DNA of 12,651 bases from CAZVCJ01 sp964625745 (lineage in GTDB: Bacteria > Chloroflexota > Anaerolineae > VGOG01): positions 1 to 12,651 of the forward strand of contig CAZVCJ010000115.1 of assembly GCA_964625745.1 (NCBI GenBank). Reading direction: 5' to 3'. Position numbers and translations under genes: made by a program. Positions 7,518 to 12,651 of the stretch are shown one piece after another (position 1 is the first letter of the stretch; each line of letters starts with the position of its first letter). Below the pieces are notes generated by a model. It did no database searches. It saw only the letters and a list, made by a program, of their open reading frames with translations, and had not been told where the DNA came from.

Positions 7518-8525
7518 TTACATGTATCTGATCCTCGGATCGAAGAGGGGATACAGCAGATCAATGACGAGAATCGCCGTCGTGATGGCCATGATCGAAA
7601 TAACCGTGATTCCCATGATCAGATTATAGTCTCCGGTGACGATGGCGTTGTAAAGCAGTCCACCGAGTCCGGGGTAGGAGTAGACAATCTCCGTGATCAG
7701 TGCCCCGCTGAAAATCTGTCCGAGCGACAGCGCAAGCCCCGTGATCTGCGGAAGCATCGCGTTCCGGATCACGTACCTCGACACAATCCTCCCTTCTTTG
7801 ACGCCACCGAGTTTGGCGTATTGAACGAAATCTTCGGCGTTGACGTTCTGCACGATCAGCTTCATCGTCTGGAAGTTGATCGCCCCGCCGAGGATGGTAA
7901 GCGACAGGGCTGGAAGGAACGAGTGCCTGAGCACATCCTTTATGAAAGGCCAATTGAAGGCAACCTTTCTCCCAATGTCGGTCCCACCGGAAACCGGGAA
8001 CCACCTGACGACGTAGGCCAACAGAAGAAGAAGCGCAAAGGCAAAGATGTAGTAAGGCAGCGGTCGGACGATCATGGCCACGGTGTCGAGGGCCCGCGAC
8101 CAGCGCTTGCGGGAGAAGTAGCCGGCCAACCCTCCGATGATGTTCCCGATTGTCCAGGAGAGGAACGTCGTTGACAGCAACAGACCCCCGGTCCACGGAA
8201 GTGCTGTTCCGACCAGCTTGCTCACCGGCGTGGGAAACTGAAAGAAAGAGACCCCGAAGTCCGCATGGAACAACCTCTGCCAGAACTCGCCGTACTGCTG
8301 GAGCATCGATCCTTCGAGTCCGTACATCTTGGTAAGATCCGCGATAATGTCATCCATTGTACCAGGGTCCAGCGTTGAGCCCCGCGCTTGTAGCGCCGCA
8401 ATCGTTTTCACGACAGGATCATTAGGCAGGAAACGGGGAATAAAGAACACGGCCGTGATCCCCAGGAAGATGACCAGAAAATACTGAATAAGCCGTGGAA
8501 TGAGATACCGTCTTATGAACGTCAA
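7518..8525 (-). CDS. Opp/Dpp-family ABC transporter permease (OppB/DppB-like)
   Basis: From the chosen TTG start this is 335 residues. It has the N-terminal FIRRYLIPRLIQYF opening of DppB proteins, a membrane segment, an external loop with NDPV, and five more membrane segments. The coupling loop reads EDFVQYAKLGGVKEGRIV followed by RYVIRNAMLP, a near-textbook match, and the final segments contain the YSYPGLGGLLYNAI motif. The frame can be extended to a GTG at 8588, but that codon lies inside the strong stem-loop at 8564-8603 and the added 21 residues are polar and unlike the family. The TTG at 8525 has GAGGAG 9 nt upstream. If the GTG start were real, the ribosome would have to open the stem. 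The gene is 14 nt from the next permease. Confidence 0.9.
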   Translation of the reverse strand: MTFIRRYLIPRLIQYFLVIFLGITAVFFIPRFLPNDPVVKTIAALQARGSTLDPGTMDDIIADLTKMYGLEGSMLQQYGEFWQRLFHADFGVSFFQFPTPVSKLVGTALPWTGGLLLSTTFLSWTIGNIIGGLAGYFSRKRWSRALDTVAMIVRPLPYYIFAFALLLLLAYVVRWFPVSGGTDIGRKVAFNWPFIKDVLRHSFLPALSLTILGGAINFQTMKLIVQNVNAEDFVQYAKLGGVKEGRIVSRYVIRNAMLPQITGLALSLGQIFSGALITEIVYSYPGLGGLLYNAIVTGDYNLIMGITVISIMAITTAILVIDLLYPLFDPRIRYM

Positions 8526-8534
8526 CGCTGTTTT

Positions 8535-8540
8535 CTCCTC
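8535..8540 (-). promoter_or_regulatory. Ribosome binding site supporting the TTG start of the first permease
   Basis: GAGGAG on the minus strand lies 9 nt before the TTG at 8525 and just past the stem-loop, so it would remain accessible when the stem forms. No similar site can be seen ahead of the alternative GTG at 8588. Confidence 0.5.
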
Positions 8541-8563
8541 TGCTTCTCCATCCGTTGTTAAAG

Positions 8564-8603
8564 AATTTCCCCGGGCGGGCTCTGTCACCCGCCCGGGGAA
8601 ATT
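8564..8603 (-). other. Perfect 16-bp stem-loop between binding-protein and permease genes
   Basis: The arms 8564-8579 (AATTTCCCCGGGCGGG) and 8588-8603 are exact complements with an 8-nt loop. The stem begins 20 nt after the stop of the solute-binding protein gene. On the minus strand it is followed by CTTTAAC, a poor T run, so full termination is unlikely. Its place, just after a binding-protein gene and before the permeases, is where importer operons such as malEFG carry stem-loops that protect the upstream message or reduce read-through, giving more binding protein than permease. That role is inferred here. Confidence 0.8.
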
Positions 8604-8623
8604 GGATCGAAGTCTGTTACGAA

Positions 8624-10639
<2,016 letters not shown>

Positions 10640-10690
10640 TTTCCCTTCCTCCTTTTTTTGTTCTGATTTTGGACCTGCTAACGATTAGGG

Positions 10691-11683
10691 TCATATAGCC
10701 TTAGTTCGATAGCCACCTCCTTTCCGACTTCGGCGATGGTGCTCATGTCCACTCAACGCACGAAGAACATCATCGGCGATGAGCCGGCCAGTGAGACGGT
10801 GCTTCTCAAGTAGCTCGTCCGCCAGACCCGACTCGCCGAACTCGTCGCGCACGCCCAGGCGCAGCAGCGGCGGCGCGTTGGCGATCCCAGAGACACATTC
10901 GGCGACGGCGCCGCCCAGCCCGCCGATGACGCTATGCTCCTCCACGCTCACCAGCAGTCCCACCTCGCCTGCCACCTGTCGCACCGCCGCCTCGTCCAGC
11001 GGCTTGATCGTCGAGACGTTGACCACGCGCGCCTCGATTCGGTCTCGCGCCAGCAGTTCTGCCGCCTCCAACGCTTTGCACACCGTATGGCCCGTGGCAA
11101 AAATGGCGACGTCTCCACCGTCTCGCAGCGTCGTCGCCTTGCCAATCTCGAAGTGGTATCCCTCGTCGAGCAAGCGTGGGACCGGGTAACGGCCCAGGCG
11201 CATATAGACCGGGCCGGGCCAGTCAGCAATGGCAAACGTCGCTTGCCTCGTCTCCACATCGTCCGCTGGCGAAACGACGGCCATGTTGGGCAGAATCCGC
11301 ATGAGGGCTATGTCTTCCAGCGCCTGGTGGCTGGCACCGTCAGTGCCCTGCGTCAAACCCGCGCTGGAGCCGATCAGCTTCACCGGCAGCGAGGGATAAG
11401 CGATCTGAGTGCGGATCGGCAGGTAACAGACGCTGGTGATGAACATGGCAAAGCTGTTGCAATAGGGGATCAGGCCCGTCGCAGCCATGCCGGCGGCCAT
11501 GCTCACCATATCGGCTTCGGAGATGCCCACGTCAATGAAGCGCTCAGGAAACGCGTCTCGGAACAGCACGGTGCGCGTCGATTTGTAGAGATCGGCATCC
11601 AGCACGACGACCTCCGGCCGTTGCGAACCGAGCTCGAGCAGTGCCTCTCCATAGGCATATCGCGTCTCTGTCGGTTCAGGCAT
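10691..11683 (-). CDS. Transketolase, C-terminal subunit (pyrimidine-binding and C-terminal domains)
   Basis: A 330-residue second half of a split transketolase. The pyrimidine domain (~5-165) contains the catalytic Glu56 in VGISEADMVSMAAGMA, which activates the thiamine cofactor of the partner chain, and GASHQALEDIALMR (116-129) with the conserved His. The C-terminal domain (~180-305) includes IFATGHTVCKALEAA and VSVEEHSVIGGLGGAVAE. The last ~15 residues (HHRRSRKGGGYRTKAI) are basic and unlike the family core. It starts one base after the stop of the N-terminal subunit, with AGGTGAG just ahead of the ATG, so the two chains are probably made in equal amounts. The pair would move two-carbon units between sugar phosphates, for example xylulose 5-phosphate and ribose 5-phosphate. 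Split transketolase-like pairs also serve side pathways such as apulose 4-phosphate breakdown, so the exact substrate is open. Confidence 0.92.
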   Translation of the reverse strand: MPEPTETRYAYGEALLELGSQRPEVVVLDADLYKSTRTVLFRDAFPERFIDVGISEADMVSMAAGMAATGLIPYCNSFAMFITSVCYLPIRTQIAYPSLPVKLIGSSAGLTQGTDGASHQALEDIALMRILPNMAVVSPADDVETRQATFAIADWPGPVYMRLGRYPVPRLLDEGYHFEIGKATTLRDGGDVAIFATGHTVCKALEAAELLARDRIEARVVNVSTIKPLDEAAVRQVAGEVGLLVSVEEHSVIGGLGGAVAECVSGIANAPPLLRLGVRDEFGESGLADELLEKHRLTGRLIADDVLRALSGHEHHRRSRKGGGYRTKAI

Positions 11684-11684
11684 C

Positions 11685-12536
11685 TCACCTATCCTCTGTC
11701 ATAGCAAACGCAGCCTGCACCTCGCCGAGCGCGCGCCCGAACTGCTCCTCGTTCAAGGGAGCGTTGTGGAACTGCGGCTGCCCCTCCAGGAAGGAAACAC
11801 CCTTTCCTTTCACCGTGTTGGCGATAATGACGGCCGGTTGCTGCGTCTGCTCGTCGGCCCAGTCCAGCGCGTCGCAGATCGCGGCCATGTCGTGGCCGTT
11901 GATCTCACAAGCAGCCCACCCGAAGCTGACCCAGCGTTCCCGAAGCGGATCGAGCAACTTGGCGCATCTGGTCTCATCCATCGCCTTCAGGCGGTTGCGG
12001 TCTACGATGGCCACGACGTTGCCCAGACAATGGGTCGCCGCCGTCATCGCTGCCTCCCAGACCTGTCCCTCCTGCAGCTCGCCGTCACCCAGGAGACAGT
12101 AGACGTTGTACGAGAGGCCCCGGATGCGAGCGGCCAGCGCTATGCCGTTGGCATAAGATAGCCCTTCCCCCAGGGCGCCGGTACAGCCCTCCAGGCCCGG
12201 CGTCTCGTGCATGGCTGGGTGGCCCTGAAGGCGGCTGCCCAACTGCTTCAGCGTCGCCAGTTCCTCCAATGGAAAGACACCCAGCATGGCCAGCGCCACG
12301 TACTGCGCGGGCACCGAGTGGCCCTTGCTCATCACAAATCGGTCGCGTTCAGACCAGTCAGGGTCGTGGGGGTCGTAGCGCATCTTGTAGAAGTAGAGCG
12401 CCGTGACGATGTCGGCGACAGAGAGCGAGCCGCCAAAGTGGTGTGTCTTGTTTGGCCCCATCATAGTGATGATGTGCCAGCGCAACTCGGCCACCTTGCT
12501 GCGCAGCTCGGCGAGTCTGTCTGGTGAAACCGTCAT
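11685..12536 (-). CDS. Transketolase, N-terminal subunit (thiamine pyrophosphate-binding domain)
   Basis: A 283-residue first half of a split transketolase, normal for such subunits. GGSLSVADIVTALYF (35-49) and the SKGH motif (70-73) come first, then GHPAMHETPGLEGCTGALG (105-123). The thiamine-diphosphate/metal motif begins GDGELQEGQVWEA (150-162) and ends at Asn181 (VDRN). KGKGV (243-247) lies near the end. ATG at 12536 follows GAGAGAGTGGG, a moderate ribosome binding site. It is the first gene of the operon in the window; its stop is one base from the start of the C-terminal subunit. With the partner it would link released pentoses to glycolysis in the cytoplasm. A chromosomal full-length transketolase may exist elsewhere, in which case this pair would be a catabolic copy; that cannot be judged here. 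Confidence 0.92.
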   Translation of the reverse strand: MTVSPDRLAELRSKVAELRWHIITMMGPNKTHHFGGSLSVADIVTALYFYKMRYDPHDPDWSERDRFVMSKGHSVPAQYVALAMLGVFPLEELATLKQLGSRLQGHPAMHETPGLEGCTGALGEGLSYANGIALAARIRGLSYNVYCLLGDGELQEGQVWEAAMTAATHCLGNVVAIVDRNRLKAMDETRCAKLLDPLRERWVSFGWAACEINGHDMAAICDALDWADEQTQQPAVIIANTVKGKGVSFLEGQPQFHNAPLNEEQFGRALGEVQAAFAMTEDR

Positions 12537-12566
12537 CCCACTCTCTCGGTCCCTTGCGTAGCGATG

Positions 12567-12596
12567 ATACTACCAGAGCATCGGCGCATCTGTCCC
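12567..12596 (-). promoter_or_regulatory. Weak candidate promoter for the operon
   Basis: On the minus strand GGGACA (12596-12591) and TAGTAT (12572-12567) are 18 nt apart, each matching four of six positions of the standard -35 and -10 boxes. They lie about 30 nt upstream of the ATG at 12536. The match is poor enough to arise by chance, and no operator was recognised. The true promoter may be beyond the window edge. Confidence 0.25.
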
Positions 12597-12627
12597 CCTA
12601 GCAGCCTGTCGGAGAGGGCGTGCTCCC

Positions 12628-12642
12628 AGACTTCGGAAGTCT
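12628..12642. repeat. Short perfect palindrome near the window end
   Basis: AGACTTC and GAAGTCT flank a single G. It shares the ACTTC...GAAGT core with the nested hairpins at 542-607, so it may belong to the same class of dispersed element or be part of a terminator of a gene outside the window. No T run follows within the window on either strand. Confidence 0.4.
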
Positions 12643-12651
12643 TGATCTGAG

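Noticed and set aside
10640..10690. Possible terminator or promoter in the 51 nt between transketolase and binding-protein genes
   Set aside because: No hairpin and no convincing promoter boxes; the run of A residues on the minus strand precedes the ribosome binding site and is not a terminator T run.
10934..11704. Plus-strand open frame of 256 codons opposite the transketolase C-terminal subunit
   Set aside because: Antisense shadow; composition follows the complementary gene and no motif is present.

Overview
The window looks like part of a Chloroflexota genome, probably an Anaerolineae-like lineage. This is an inference from three things: the solute-binding lipoprotein has the valine/glutamate-rich linker (EKEVVVEKEV and similar) common after the lipobox in that phylum; the intergenic DNA is rich in short palindromic repeats; and an otherwise Gram-negative-style Opp/Dpp importer sits beside GH43 and GH3 enzymes. 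No rRNA, tRNA, CRISPR array or insertion sequence was recognised.

All convincing genes lie on the minus strand and read from high to low coordinates as one tightly packed operon of nine genes, about 11.6 kb. In transcription order they are: transketolase N-terminal subunit (12536-11685), transketolase C-terminal subunit (11683-10691), family 5 solute-binding lipoprotein (10639-8624), a strong stem-loop (8603-8564), two permeases (8525-7518 and 7503-6649), two ATPases (6641-5634 and 5650-4667), a GH43 glycosidase (4637-3072) and a GH3 glycosidase (3045-907). Gaps are 1 to 51 nt apart from the 98 nt that hold the stem-loop, and the two ATPase genes overlap.

The genes fit one job. An ABC importer of the Opp/Dpp type, the kind that carries xylo-oligosaccharides in Thermotoga, brings short pentose oligomers into the cell. 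Two enzymes without signal peptides, both beta-xylosidase-like, release monomers in the cytoplasm. A split transketolase then feeds pentose phosphates into central metabolism. Xylose isomerase, xylulokinase and a transcriptional regulator are not in the window. The substrate is inferred from the glycosidase families.

Positions 1-906, past the end of the operon, look eroded. They hold a minus-strand remnant of a GH31 C-terminus with an internal stop (877-626), a long palindromic repeat with compensatory changes (542-607), a 14-bp hairpin that may terminate the operon (419-450), and a membrane-protein fragment running off the window edge whose frame passes through two dispersed-repeat-like sequences. 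Three gene starts were moved inward from the longest reading frame on the basis of ribosome binding sites and overlaps. The 115 bp before the first gene (12537-12651) hold a weak promoter candidate and a short palindrome.
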